The position numbers and the translations under genes are program-made. Shown piece after piece: positions 13,178 through 24,654 of a stretch of DNA of 64,000 bases. Numbering within the stretch: position 1 is the first letter of the stretch; each line of letters begins with the position of its first letter. The notes under the pieces are model-generated. The model saw only the letters and a program-made list of their open reading frames with translations, was not told the DNA's origin and did not search any database. The stretch comes from Syncephalis fuscata (Eukaryota > Zoopagomycota > Zoopagomycetes > Zoopagales > Piptocephalidaceae), in NCBI GenBank assembly GCA_025786725.1, contig JAHLTZ010000038.1, forward strand, positions 1 to 64,000, read 5' to 3'.

Positions 13178-13690
13178 TTAATTAATTAATACACTTTTTA
13201 ATTAGTATTGTATGTATTCATATTGTCAAAGCAGTAAAGGGGAGATTATTACAGGTTTTTTTATTAACCAAGTAATTTTTGCCAATTTTTAGTTCCATCA
13301 GTAATGTAGCTAAAAACACATAATATCATTCATTATAACTGTATAGTCTTGACGCGCCAATACATGCAAACTATGTATTTTTTTAAAAATGTGGGAAGGC
13401 GCTACAAATAAAAATAACAATATTATTATAAAAAATGGCATTTTCAAGTACTTCTTTCCAGTTAGTATCTTCCTACAATTTTTTAAAAATACATTATTTG
13501 TATGTATTGACGCGTCAAGACTATACAGTTATAATGAATGATATTATGTGTTTTTAGCTACATTACTGATGGAACTAAAAATTGGCAAAAATCACTTGGT
13601 TAATCGAAAAAATAGTAATAGTCCTTTGTGATTTTAATAATGCAAATATGCACAAATACTAAGCAAAAAGTGTATTGATTAGTTAATTAA
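13178..13690. repeat. Foldback (MITE-like) element with 130-bp or longer arms
   Basis: Bases 13255-13400 are a close reverse complement of about 13475-13612. Examples are AACCAAGTAATTTTTGCCAA against TTGGCAAAAATCACTTGGTT, and CTATACAGTTATAATGAATG against its complement. The outer arms 13178-13212 and 13655-13690 also pair (AAAAAGTGTATT with TTAATTA flanks). The spacer of about 75 bp holds no frame. The whole is about 510 bp, AT-rich at its ends and non-coding, as expected of a non-autonomous terminal-inverted-repeat element. Confidence 0.8.
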
Positions 13691-14064
13691 AACTAGCCAA
13701 CATTGATTCATGTAGCAATGGCTAACCACTATTCGTTAATATACCTATATCATCATCTATTATTAGTATTATTTATGTGTTCATGTTGTTTGACTAGCAT
13801 AATTAATGGTATGAATGGTCTATTAATATTAGTAGCGTATAAATGAAATTAGAATATTGCAACCATTAATATATAATAGATATTAACGTGTATTTTGATC
13901 ACAATCGACCGCAGAGGCACTTCTATCTATTGTGCGCTCATAGTAATATTATTAACCGTTATTGTTATGTGTTTAATAACATATACAACGACAGCTGTAT
14001 ATTGTTCGATTATATTGCTTGCTAATACAACAGCCAATATATGCAACTTGATAGCGCGTATTGA

Positions 14065-14320
14065 TATTAGTCATCAGTAATGTCAGCTGGTTGCTACCAA
14101 CAACGCTGCAAGACTACTAAACAGCAGCTGCTATACTTGTATTTGTTACTGGCAAATGCCTGTGTTGTTACTGCTGTGTATCATTAAATACATACATGTA
14201 TGTATGTCAACTGTTTAATATAAAATTTATATTATAGTGTTGATTCCAATTGTGGTATTATGCCTATTTTAATTATAGGTATCAAAAATACGGCCATTTT
14301 CATATAGATCTTTTAAAAAT
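14065..14320 (+). repeat. Dispersed repeat shared with 6880-7400
   Basis: This is a shorter, diverged copy of the 6880-7400 repeat with both sub-blocks in the same order (see that entry). Confidence 0.6.
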
Positions 14321-15229
14321 TAGCGTACGCTTAAATAAATGGCTTTATATTATATTATATTACTAATATATTACAATTAGTTACATTTGATACTACAGCT
14401 GTGTTATTTATAAAACAATAATATAAATACTTGATTTGATTATCTTATTTGTGTTAAGTTTAATGCATTAATATTAAATAACTTATTGGAAGTTTAGTGT
14501 GATTTAAGTTTTAAATAATTGTATTTGATGGCACTCGCGCAATATAACTACAAATTCTTTCTATTGAGCATAAAACTAGATGGTAAATTACATTAAGCAT
14601 CAAAATATTTATTATCGTATTATTATAAATAGTAATAGTACATAGTGATAACGCCTTATTTAAAATTGTTTTGTCGTTTAATGCTGGCTCTACTCATTAT
14701 AATTTTTATTTATTTCACATATTTTTTCATGCATATATATATACGCTATAGCGTTAATATCATTATTCATGCACTTTATTTTATTAGTGTTATAAAAACA
14801 ATCAAGTATAGACAGTATAAAGCATTATGAGTGAGTAAATGGGAATGTATAGATATCAGCACTAAAGTTATAGTATGCATGACAACATGATAAACTTGAG
14901 TTAAAAATCACAATTTGTAGAGCTAGCATCAAACAAACAGCAGATTTAAATAAAACAAGGTTAAAAGTATATAATAATATACAGCGTATACTTGACACGT
15001 TTTAAAAGCCATTACAATACATTTTAATGTTACAATACAAATATAATTAACCTAAAATCATCCATTCAATATAAATATAAAACAAAACAAATTCTATTAA
15101 GTTGAGCGTGCAGTTTATATTGAACATTTTTTTTGACAGAGATCATATTAAACTAGAATGATGCTAATATCTTAATTCTTTGTTTAAAATTAATACTTTA
15201 TTTTTACCAATTAAATTAAAATTAAATAG

Positions 15230-15492
15230 ACAATATTATAATAATATGACGATTGTGCTGATTACAATATAGAACAATGCATTATTATTTCTAAACTACA
15301 ATCTATTTCTATGGAAGCACGTTAATTATCTGAAATAATTATTGAAGTGTAAAACAATAAATTAATATAATCCTTTTTAAGCAGATAAATTTAGTAATTA
15401 TAAGATTTAGTTTAAAATAAAATCGTTACAGTTTATTGCATTCAAGTCATGAGGTTAAGAGCGTAAGGTGTCATTAGTCATTGAGTAAGCAT
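15230..15492 (-). repeat. 3' flank of LPMO copy A, duplicated after copy D
   Basis: The reverse complement of this stretch matches 31817-32085, the 3' flank of copy D on the plus strand. It shares the post-stop block ACACCTTACGCTCTTAACCT and the TTAACGTGCTTCCATAGAAA block. Copies A and D therefore derive from one duplicated unit now in opposite orientations. Confidence 0.85.
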
Positions 15493-16314
15493 TTATCCAC
15501 AGTACACAGAGCTGCCGTTGGACTTACAGGCAGTACCAGGGCCACAGGCCATCCAGACAAACGATCCATGATTGCATTGACCGAATTTGCTGCCATCACA
15601 TTTAAATTGTCCAGGAGTACATGATCCACTAGCGCTGGAAATTGAAGCAACTGGAGCAGCTGAAGTAACTGAAGCAACTGGAGTAGCTGGAGTAGCTGGA
15701 ACAACTGGAGCAACTGGTGTAGCTGGGGTAGCTGGGGTGACTGGTGCGTCTGGTGCAGAGGCTTCCTCCACATCAATTTCCTCCACATCGATGTCCTCCA
15801 CGATTTTATCTTCATTGTCGCGTCTAACACGTTTTTTGCCAGGATTAATTATAACATCAGCGCACTGTTCATATTCTTCAATTTCGGTGACGCGATGGGA
15901 GGCGTGCCACATCCAGCGAATGATTTTGCGGCCAGTAATGTCAGATGGAATGTTAATTGTCCATGGTGCCGCAGGTTTTGTCTTGGCACATCCGTCCTTT
16001 GAAGCGATCAGGCGTGGATTACTAAAATCTGGGTTAAGAATGTATACTTCGCACTTGCCAATGTGTTCAGCCGTGATTTCAAATTCAAGTTTAACTCTAC
16101 GGCCTACTGTGGTGACTGTACCAGCGGGTTCACCGCGGCAAACACCTTTAAAATTGGGGCTCTTAAGATCATCAACTAAAAACGATGCTTTTTGAATACC
16201 ACGGGGTAATGGCTTAGTCATGTAGCCGTGAGCCGATGTGCCTGAGATAGCAGAGAGCGCAATGACGGCGGCGGCGCAGAAAGTCATACCAATAGCGGAT
16301 GTAAAACGAGTCAT
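15493..16314 (-). CDS. Secreted LPMO-like protein with CBM19-type tail, copy A
   Basis: This is an intronless 273-aa preprotein. A hydrophobic signal peptide (1-28) ends at TSA, so the mature protein starts with His29 in HGYMTKPLPRG, as copper-brace LPMOs need. The second brace His fits H84 (EITAEHIGKCEVYIL, aligned to the AA10/chitin-binding type-4 pattern), and Y148 in EIEEYEQC sits at the axial position. Catalytic-domain cysteines are C59, C88, C109 and C151. Then come a KKRVRRDNEDK acidic linker, a Pro/Thr/Ala repeat linker and a six-cysteine C-terminal module (GSCTPGQFKCDG...VYCG) like CBM19. The likely role is oxidative attack on chitin outside the cell. The start is the ATG at 16314. 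Copy D is its close paralogue, differing by linker-repeat length and a few residues. Confidence 0.85.
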   Translation of the reverse strand: MTRFTSAIGMTFCAAAVIALSAISGTSAHGYMTKPLPRGIQKASFLVDDLKSPNFKGVCRGEPAGTVTTVGRRVKLEFEITAEHIGKCEVYILNPDFSNPRLIASKDGCAKTKPAAPWTINIPSDITGRKIIRWMWHASHRVTEIEEYEQCADVIINPGKKRVRRDNEDKIVEDIDVEEIDVEEASAPDAPVTPATPATPVAPVVPATPATPVASVTSAAPVASISSASGSCTPGQFKCDGSKFGQCNHGSFVWMACGPGTACKSNGSSVYCG

Positions 16315-16470
16315 TTTAAAAATCAAATTTGTTGTTTTAATGGGTTTAAAAGTTGCGTAGTTAAAGGACCAGCCTTGTCGTTGAAATCTAAAAGTTTGCG
16401 TAAGAGAGTGAGCGCTGTTGAGCTATTGAGTGTAGTGAAGATTTGTTTTTTATGAACTAAATGTTGCACT

Positions 16471-16540
16471 ATTTATACTGAATTTATTAAAATGAAAACA
16501 TAAATTATTTATGGGTATTAAAGAAATGAACCGAGACCTC
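16471..16540 (-). promoter_or_regulatory. Promoter of LPMO copy A: TATA box and GAGGTCTCG motif
   Basis: TATAAAT (minus, 16471-16477) lies 163 bp upstream of the ATG, exactly as in copy D. A GAGGTCTCG motif (minus, 16532-16540) lies 63 bp further upstream. The same motif sits at the same place before copies B and D and is absent before C and E. Confidence 0.6.
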
Positions 16541-17747
16541 AAAATTGTGTGTTTCATTTTGTGAAAAACAAAGCCACACGTTACTCCATTGTTGTTGTTA
16601 CAAAGGAAATCTAGTCAACTGACTGTTTGAGTATTTTATTACATCGTCACTATATAAATTGTGCTATTTCACATATTGCTGTGTATTTTAATGTAAATAA
16701 GATTGCTTTACCAACATTCAACACATGTGGTTCAAGTGATTTGGTGTAAATGAGTAGATTGACACAAAAAGTTAATATAGGAATGCATCATTATATATGA
16801 AACAATGGTCATGCTGATTGTACTTGCAAATGCTGATGCGCCATTTTAAGGCTTTATTCACTCCCCCTTACATACAGCACAATAGACATTTAAAACGGCT
16901 TTCAACTCGTTGTCGTTGATGCCATGTTACTGGCTGTAATGCAAGCTGAAAGTTATGCAAAGCAGCAATAATAGACATGATTTTCTAAATTTATGTTTAT
17001 GCATTGTTACAACGCAATCTAATGTTATAAAAATATATTGACCATTTACAGTAATGATTGCAGTATAGAACATTCGATCATTATTGCTACATCACAGTAT
17101 ATCTATATAACGACATATGAGTTATTTATAGCTGTGGTGCCATATATATAGTCAACATGATATTACAGAATCGTTAGCTAGGTATGAATTTTATTTATAA
17201 ATACATACATAGTTGGCCACATCTAAAGTAAACAATTAACCAAATCTATAGCTACATAAGTTTGCTCTAGCAAGCCTAAAATGCTAATTTCTACTGGTTG
17301 TTTAATATTTAAGATTCTATATTGACCTAAAAATAATTATTTAATGTTTTAATTAATAAAATAATACTTTATCAAAACTAGCCAACAGCTGTTGCTAATA
17401 ATATATCAATTATTTTATATTTATATATCATTATTTTTACCTATAATAAGAGATATTTAAACAAATAAATAGCATTCTAGCGTTACTGTCTAGCACTTAA
17501 GCACACTATCATCATTGTACATGCACAGTCTTGACTATCTTTGGATAAACTTCAAAATCCGCTCAAAGTAACACGGTCGTGTAACCGAGATTGACCTGCT
17601 CGGCGATAACTTAGAAAGCTAAAAGGCGCCCATCCAACTTCCGATTCCCGCGCTATCTTTACTTGCTTTACCTTCCCATTTGCTAGTATATTTTACATAT
17701 CCATTGTTTAGTGTGTACCTTGTCATTTAAACGACTTTCTGGCCAAT
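16541..17747. other. Intergenic region between divergent LPMO copy A and the PLD-like gene
   Basis: About 16.56-17.32 kb, read on the minus strand, is the duplicated LPMO upstream block. It matches 28.6-29.1, 30.24-30.75 and 32.08-32.85 kb on the plus strand. The remaining 17.32-17.75 kb is the presumed promoter of the PLD-like gene. I see no gene in it. Confidence 0.6.
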
Positions 17748-19172
17748 ATGTCTGCCTTGCTAAATATCCTGGCCCCGCTGATTGTGCCGGGGCAAACCAC
17801 GCACAAGCTGCCTATGAATGAGCTACTTAATGCACCATTGGAGGAATTTCTTGAAAATACCATGCGTAGTGCTCCTGGCATCTTCGATGCGGATGGACAA
17901 GACCGCCGCCGCCTACTAGAAGCATTTGACGATTTGTCAGATAGACGCGAAAAGGCCGCCGTATTTCAAAAAATCTTTCATTATGCGGCACAAACCTGTA
18001 TGGTAGATCGTGATCGATCGGTAATTCTTTGGGTACAGACACTGGTTGAGACGCTTTTTGGCTATGCTGTCACGTCCGAGGAAGCTGAGCGCGAGATTGG
18101 CAACGATATCGATGCGGGTAGCGATGATGATGGTCAGCAGTCGCGTGGACTAAGCTTTGCCGCAGCTACAAAACAGTATACGCCTAAACGTACGGGTGGC
18201 GGTAATAACCAGGGCAATCGTCCAGCTCAGCGTCGAGGCAATAAAGACAACGATGCTTACGTGCCCAGTGATAATGATGATGATGAAGATGACTATAACC
18301 GTTCTAACCGACGCGGCAATCGCAACAACAACAACAACAATAATAATAACCAAGGACCTACTCGTACCAATGCTGGTGGTGGTAAAGGACCACATCGTGG
18401 CGATAATAGCGATTATCAAGGCGGCAATAACAATTACGATAACCGTAATGATCGCCGTAATGACTATCAAGGTGGTGGCGGTGGCGGTAATCGTCGTCGC
18501 AAGGAAGTCTATATTTCAGATGAAGCACATGCAGTTGCACGTAAAGTCTTCAGTAGACCCAGTTCATCTGAAGGATATACTTGCTCTGCTCACTTTTTCC
18601 CTTCAGACGATGGCTATGCCGTAAGTACACCAATATAGTTAACTATATAAACTAAATTATTTATTGATAATGAACATAGGCATTCTTGGCCACCTTGGAA
18701 GCAACACAAAAGACAATGGATATTTGCATATTTACTCTAACCGATGACAAGGTCGTTGATAAAATACTAGATGCCAAATCTCGTGGTGTTCAGGTAAAGA
18801 GCACATTGTTTACTAGCCTTACACGCATCAATATAGATGCTAATTAAACTATACTACTAGATTCGTCTTATTAGTGATGACACCCAGTCAAAGTGCTTGG
18901 GTGCAGATCCATACCGTCTTCGTGATGATTATGGCATTCCTGTAGTGACTGACCATAACATAGCCCATATGCACAACAAGTTTGCCATTCTGGATAGTCG
19001 TGTTCTCATCACTGGCTCATACAACTGGACCAAGGCAGCTCATTACAACAACAACGAGAATATGATTATATTGAACCACGCACCCACCATTAAAGATTAC
19101 GAACAAGAATTTGAACGCTTATGGCGTCAATTCAACGATGAAGAACGCCGTGGCATACGCGCCTCTGAGTAA
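17748..19172 (+). CDS. Phospholipase D6/Zucchini-like HKD protein with an RG/Asn-rich N-terminal extension
   Basis: Three exons (17748-18620, 18680-18793, 18861-19172) give 432 aa without frame breaks. The C-terminal 170 residues are a single PLD phosphodiesterase half: HFFPSDDGYAAFLATLEA, MDICIFTLTDD, then the catalytic H-x-K-x4-D in HMHNKFAILD followed by LITGSYNWT and NENMIIL. This is the MitoPLD/PLD6 pattern (dimeric nuclease or cardiolipin hydrolase). The N-terminus has a predicted helical region (about 1-130), then a disordered part rich in Asp, Asn, Arg and Gly with RGNRNNN and YQGGGGGGN runs, suggestive of RNA binding. No N-terminal membrane helix of the animal type is evident. The substrate (nucleic acid or lipid) cannot be told from sequence. 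Confidence 0.8.
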
Positions 19173-19277
19173 TCTTTAGTAACTGAATCCACTTTAATAA
19201 ATTAAATGGTTTTTTACTAATACACCACATTTTATTTGTACTCTTTATTGATTATCAAGTAAACACTTTATACTAAC

Positions 19278-21082
19278 ATGGGACGCAATCGTAATTACAA
19301 TCCCGTAGAGGCACATCGTAAGACACACTACAATACAGTTATTTGTAGCATGTATAGTAACTAATGCCATTATTAGGCAAGGCGCAGCACAAACGGGAGA
19401 TAAAAAAGGTCAGTTTAATGCTTGTAATAGATTCTGCCTTGTATTTACAAGCTATAGCCTACAGAACAAAGAGGAGCGACGAAAGCAGCGGGAATCAAAG
19501 CTAGAGACAGCTAATCTAACTGAATTGAAGGAGCAAGTTGCGCATTATAGCGCATTAGGTAAGTAGTGCTTACACTGATCCTCGTGCTTTAACCATCGAT
19601 CTATTATTAATGGGCTAGTACAGAGTCGAATGATCGTTTGGACGCTGCATCTCGTAAAAAGTTGGAGCAATCCAAGTCCCGATTACAGAAAGCAACCAAG
19701 ATTCAACAGGTACTAACTAATTTATTGATTCTATATTATATTATATTATATTATATTATATTATATTATATTAATGGTTTATATGGTAGGAAATACGACA
19801 GAATCGCCCTCGGTAAGTCATGATTGTTTTAATAATATATATGGCTGTTAAACAATAGGATGTTGTTATTAGTCAGCCAGGTAGTACTGCTTCCTCTACA
19901 GCTGATCCTACTATACCAAAGGATCCTACACGGTCAATCTACTATCACCCAACACTGAATCCATTTGGTGTGCCACCACCAGGACAGCCTTATAGAGAGA
20001 TTGGCAAGTCACTAGTTATACAGTGTTGCATATTAATGATAGATACTACTATAGATGATATAGAACCGACACCGAGTGAACAGAGTGTAGAAAATGATTC
20101 TAATGGCGAGTCCGGCTCTGATAATTCAGGTAATTAAATAATAATAATAAGCGTATTTTTACTTAAACTATTGTACATTAGATGATAGCGGCAGTGAATC
20201 AGATGCTGATGATATGCCAGAATTGCCACCAGACTCACCGCCCTCTAATGCTGGTTCTGATCAAGAACAATTAAGCGATAATGAAGATGATTTACCGGAT
20301 CTGCCTGAAGGCACGCCACCTCCATTACCTTCAGAATTAGAAAACACTACCACCGCAACAGCAACAGCTCCGTTTAGACCGCCATTTAATCCCAACTATC
20401 CACCACCATTTGTGGGTAAGTTAACAAAACTAATATTAATATAGACACTATAGATTGTAAATAGGAGGACCTGTACCTTACCCGACATATCATCCACCAC
20501 CTATGATGAATTATGGTAGATACATTTAGTTAAAGGGAAACTACGTACAGTTAACATTTGATAATAGGAGGACATCCGCCACCACATCTAATGAATCGTT
20601 ATCCAAAACCTCCACCGCCTCGTGTACATGGTGCACGAACCGGACCGGCTTTTATGGATCCATTGAATCCAGAAGAGCCATACCAGTTGTTTCCACAACA
20701 GCAACAGCAACAGCAACCACCTGTTGCCACAGCACAAGCAACTATATCGGCTCAGCCTCAATTACGTGATTTACAAAAAGAATTAACTACTCTGGTACCA
20801 ACAGCTGTGCGTCGTAAATTGGATACAGCTACAGATAGTAATCGTTATAGTCATGATACCCGTAATCAAGACGGTACATCGATGGCGAAACGTATACGTG
20901 TTAATACAGCTCCTGGTTTGCAGACTCCAGACACCGTATCTTTATCGACAAGCGCAGCAAAGCCAGCTTCTCAACCGCCACCGCCACCAACGTCACAGGC
21001 ATCAACCAGTAATAAGGCAGCGCCTAAAAAACTACAGGATGAATATAGTAACTTTATGAAAGAGATGGAAGGATTAATGTAA
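19278..21082 (+). CDS. WBP11-like pre-mRNA splicing protein
   Basis: Ten exons (19278-19317, 19377-19408, 19465-19558, 19624-19709, 19790-19812, 19859-20003, 20055-20129, 20182-20415, 20465-20515, 20568-21082). The N-terminus (MGRNRNYNPVEAHRKAQHKR, then KKNKEERRKQRE) matches the Wbp11 domain. It is followed by a coiled charged region, acidic Ser/Asp tracts and long Pro-rich stretches (PPPHLMNRYPKPPPPR, PPPPPTS), typical ligands of WW domains in the spliceosome. Intron 6 (20004-20054) starts with GC (TTG|GCAAGT). The join of exons 5 and 6 is out of frame by one base at the acceptor near 19858, probably a missing G. With that base the length is 431 aa. Confidence 0.85.
19733..19773. repeat. TTATA pentamer microsatellite
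   Basis: About eight tandem TTATA units lie inside intron 4 of the WBP11-like gene. Confidence 0.9.
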
Positions 21083-22587
21083 TCTGAAAAGATAATAAAT
21101 AGATTTGTAGTATTTATGTGTAGTCAAGTAATAATGATAAATATAGTTTAATTAATAAGTTACTGTGATGTTAATAATTGCGTAGTGTAATGCTGAATAC
21201 TATGTTTATAGACAAGCGCTTATAAAAGTACTTGTAATTTATTAATCATAAAAGTTAAAAAGTTAATCACAACAAATGCAATAAGTTTTTAATTTAAAAC
21301 TGCTTATTTACATAATTTGATTAATTGTAGCAATATTAACAGCAATGCCAATCACGTTTTATTTGTTAAAGACTTTTAACAATATGTTTGTAATAAATGC
21401 AACTCAAAAATACAATACAAAAATATATGTAAAAATTAGCACTAATAATGTTGAAATAGTAGTCAGTGTTGGAACAAACGTTGTTATTGAAAACAAAAAC
21501 CAATTACTAATGAAACAGCTATTAAAATAAAATATGTTATTAAAGAGTATTTAAGCTGCGATAAACATCATTACAAGAAAACAAAATGTGCTGTAAACAA
21601 AAATGATTTAAGTTAATAAATGAAATTTCTAATTAAAATTGAAAAACGGGATATTTTCAAAATTTTCTTTGTTCTATATAAATGCTCTTTATTCAACTAT
21701 AATAGCGCGTGTCAGCTCATTGTTAGTATGAAATCCGTTATTAAACATGATATTCATTGGCAAGTTTGCAAAGATAATAAGCCAACTAAAAAATATATAT
21801 TATTTTGAAAATACTGGCCTGTGTTTAAAGACCGCGTGTAAAAATCAGCCAAATTTAGATATCAGAAACACGAAATACAGTATATTGTTACATGTTGTTA
21901 AAACAACCATTTGAAAACTTTGCGTGAGCATGATTCTAGAAACAAAATAAATCCGGTCAAGTTTAGGATTTATTCGGCAATATACGCTATGATTTAACTG
22001 GCAGTTATTTTATGGGGTATATCCATATGATACGTGTGACAATGTTACAAAAGCAGCAATATTTACATTTACTATATTGTTATTGAAGTATTCCTTTCTA
22101 GATGTCACCGTGGTTGCACCATAGGCTGACGTATGCTGAAAGGGGATAATTGTGAGTTCACTTTCACATGGTTCAACTATTTTAGTTTGTATCAGCAACA
22201 ACAGGGGACACAGCGTAAAAAAAGAAAAGCTTTTCGAGTCATAGTTTCCAGCTAACTATTTATTATAGATAATAGAATAGAATCAAATAATATTTTGTCG
22301 AGTGAACAATTGACGTTAAATTGTATATACAGAAATGCTTATATGGAAATAAATTAATAGCTAATTATGGAATAACATATACCATTTATTATTTATAGTA
22401 ATTTCTTTGTATAAAATTAAAAATACCGGTTTTATTACTTTTTTGAAACAATAGGCAGCTGATACAATAACCTGCACTTTCCATATCTTTCAGTTGCACA
22501 CACGCATATATATAGCGCTGTTTCGTTTACTAGAAAATATAAAATATCATCAACTTTATTTTCGATACAAATTACATCAACTTTATC
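21083..22587. other. Intergenic, no supportable gene
   Basis: This is AT-rich sequence between the WBP11-like gene and fungalysin. A 63-codon minus-strand frame at 22010-22201 and two low-complexity plus frames at 21345-21530 and 21620-21808 have no recognisable features. The last 200 bp are presumably the fungalysin promoter. Confidence 0.5.
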
Positions 22588-24654
22588 ATGCATACAAACC
22601 TTCAGCTTTTATCTTTGGTTCTTGCTGCTATAGCCGGATGTAATCTTCGTGGATCGGTAGTTACAGCTCGGCTACAGCAGCAACCCGCCCTGCTGATAAA
22701 AGCCAATCAGGAATTCATGCTACAAAATAATCTTATTACTTCAAATCAGATTAAAAACAATACTGCTACGACTCCTGCTGCAACATCCAAATCCAAAAAG
22801 CCAATACCATCTAAACCATTATTCATTCCAAGTATTGTACCGGGTCCACAATCCAAATATGAAACGCTATCTACGTCGCCTATGCTACAACAGCGTGCCG
22901 CCACCTCTAATTTTGTCAACAATCCAGAATCAACTGCACTAAGTTTTGCCATGACGCAACTCAAAATGAAGAAGAACGAATATATAATTAAAGATTCATA
23001 TATGTCATCTAGCACTGGTATTACACATGTTCGTTTCAAGCAAATTGTCCAAGGAATTGAAGTCAGTAATGCCATTATTTCTGTTCATGTGAATTCACAA
23101 GGAAAAGTCATCGCTTATGAGGACAACTTTAACAAAAGTGCCAATCCGTCTAAAAATCAGCTATGGAATGGCCAAACTTCTGTTCGGTTTACACGTCCAC
23201 GAAATGCATTTGCTACATTGGCCAAACATGTAGGAAAATTAGTTTCTGAAGAAACTATTATTGAGAGTGTTGCGGTAGATGAAAATGGAAAAACTCAATA
23301 TATATTAAAAGAAATACCGGATGTAATGGAGAATGTTGTTGCTAAAAGAAGTTACATTCAAGGTGAATCGGGCAATCTTGAGGCTTGTTGGGAGTTTTTG
23401 GTAAACTACGGCGGCAATTATTTTAATGCCCATGTTTCAGCCGATGGTCAGAACGTGCTGGCGATTTCGGATTGGATTTCATACGCATCGTATAATGTAT
23501 TCAAACTTGGCGACACTGATCCGTCCAAGGACAAGCGAGTAATGATAAATAATCCCGAAAATAAAATAGCTTCACCTGAAGGATGGCATCGATTCGATGG
23601 TCAAGCTACAACAACAACACAAGGAAATAATGCCGATGCGCAATGGGCAGGCGATGACTACGATGATTATAACAGACCAGAGGCAAAAAATCTAGTATTC
23701 GACTATCCACTGGATTTAAACAAGGGCCCAGCCGCCAACAAAGAAGCTGCCGTTACAAATATGTTTTATGCCATCAATAGTATGCACGATATTGCTTTCC
23801 GTTATGGTTTCAATGAAGAAGCTGGTAATTTTCAAAATAAAAACTTTAATAAGGCAGGTAAGGGCAAGGCCAAAGACGCTGTATATGCCGTTGCACAAGA
23901 TGCATTGGGTTCCAACGGCGCTATGTTTATGAGCAAGCCAGATGGACAGGCACCTTACATGTCTGTGTGGACATGGCAAACCACCAGTCCGGGCCGTGAC
24001 GGCGCTTTAGTAAATGATCTTGTTGTGCATGAATATACACATGGTATATCAGATCGACTTATTGGTGGTGCTTCGACACCCAACTGTCTAAGTACTCAGG
24101 AGGCGAAAGGTCTTTCGGAAGGCTGGAGCGACTTTTTTGCTGCTTGGATGCAAATGAAGGCATCAGACAATCACGACAAGATTACAGCAATTGCATCGTA
24201 TTTGGGTGCAAATGATCGTCCTTATTCGTATTCTATACACAAAGAACGCAATCCATTAACATTTGGTATGGCAAATCTAGCAGATCCTATGAAACGTTAT
24301 GTAGTAGGAACTATTTGGGGTACTATGCTATACCAAATATACTGGGTATTTGTCGACGCACTCAAATTTACAGATAAAAGGGAAACTCCAGATGCAACCA
24401 AAGGAAATACTCGTGTATTCCAGCTAATCATCGACAGCTTAGCTGTGACACCATGTAATCCAACGTTTATTCAAGCACGAGATGCAATTCTTCAATCTGA
24501 AAAAAATAATAATTCTAAAGATTCATTTTATTGTAAACTATGGGCTGTGTTCGCCTTCCGTGGCCTAGGTCACAGTGCTGGCTATGATAGCAATGGAAAA
24601 CCGATAGAAAAGTTTGATGTGCATCCAAGCTGTACCAGTAAAGCGACTGCATAA
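22588..24654 (+). CDS. Fungalysin-type extracellular metalloprotease (peptidase M36)
   Basis: A single-exon 688-aa preproprotein. The first 27 residues form a secretion signal (hydrophobic LLSLVLAAIAG core). Residues about 110-190 are the FTP-type inhibitory propeptide (THVRFKQIVQGIEVSNAIIS, VHVNSQGKVIAYEDNF). The catalytic domain carries the zinc site HEYTHG (VVHEYTHGISDRLIGG) and the downstream third ligand in SEGWSDFFAAW, both hallmarks of M36. The C-terminus RGLGHSAGYD is also family-typical. It would be secreted, self-activate by propeptide removal and degrade proteins such as elastin, collagen or keratin. It lies between LPMO copies A and B-E and next to a secreted hydrolase. It has no intron, unlike nearby housekeeping genes. 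Confidence 0.93.
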   Translation: MHTNLQLLSLVLAAIAGCNLRGSVVTARLQQQPALLIKANQEFMLQNNLITSNQIKNNTATTPAATSKSKKPIPSKPLFIPSIVPGPQSKYETLSTSPMLQQRAATSNFVNNPESTALSFAMTQLKMKKNEYIIKDSYMSSSTGITHVRFKQIVQGIEVSNAIISVHVNSQGKVIAYEDNFNKSANPSKNQLWNGQTSVRFTRPRNAFATLAKHVGKLVSEETIIESVAVDENGKTQYILKEIPDVMENVVAKRSYIQGESGNLEACWEFLVNYGGNYFNAHVSADGQNVLAISDWISYASYNVFKLGDTDPSKDKRVMINNPENKIASPEGWHRFDGQATTTTQGNNADAQWAGDDYDDYNRPEAKNLVFDYPLDLNKGPAANKEAAVTNMFYAINSMHDIAFRYGFNEEAGNFQNKNFNKAGKGKAKDAVYAVAQDALGSNGAMFMSKPDGQAPYMSVWTWQTTSPGRDGALVNDLVVHEYTHGISDRLIGGASTPNCLSTQEAKGLSEGWSDFFAAWMQMKASDNHDKITAIASYLGANDRPYSYSIHKERNPLTFGMANLADPMKRYVVGTIWGTMLYQIYWVFVDALKFTDKRETPDATKGNTRVFQLIIDSLAVTPCNPTFIQARDAILQSEKNNNSKDSFYCKLWAVFAFRGLGHSAGYDSNGKPIEKFDVHPSCTSKATA

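Larger units (their letters stand above)
9794..15229. other. Gene-poor, repeat-rich stretch
   Basis: Apart from the coding-like relic at 10252-10578 and the repeats at 10545-10705, 13178-13690 and 14065-14320, I see no supportable gene. Short frames around 12.7-13.0 kb and 13.9-14.1 kb are low-complexity and overlap repeat relics. Confidence 0.6.

Noticed and set aside
15587-16195. 202-codon plus-strand frame opposite LPMO copy A
   Set aside because: It is the antisense shadow of the LPMO gene; the same happens at every LPMO copy.
18150-18470. Val/Ile-rich minus-strand frame
   Set aside because: It is the complement of the Asn/Asp repeat codons of the PLD-like gene.
22010-22201. 63-aa minus-strand protein upstream of fungalysin
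   Set aside because: No domain, no signal peptide and no conservation that can be judged; possible but unsupported.
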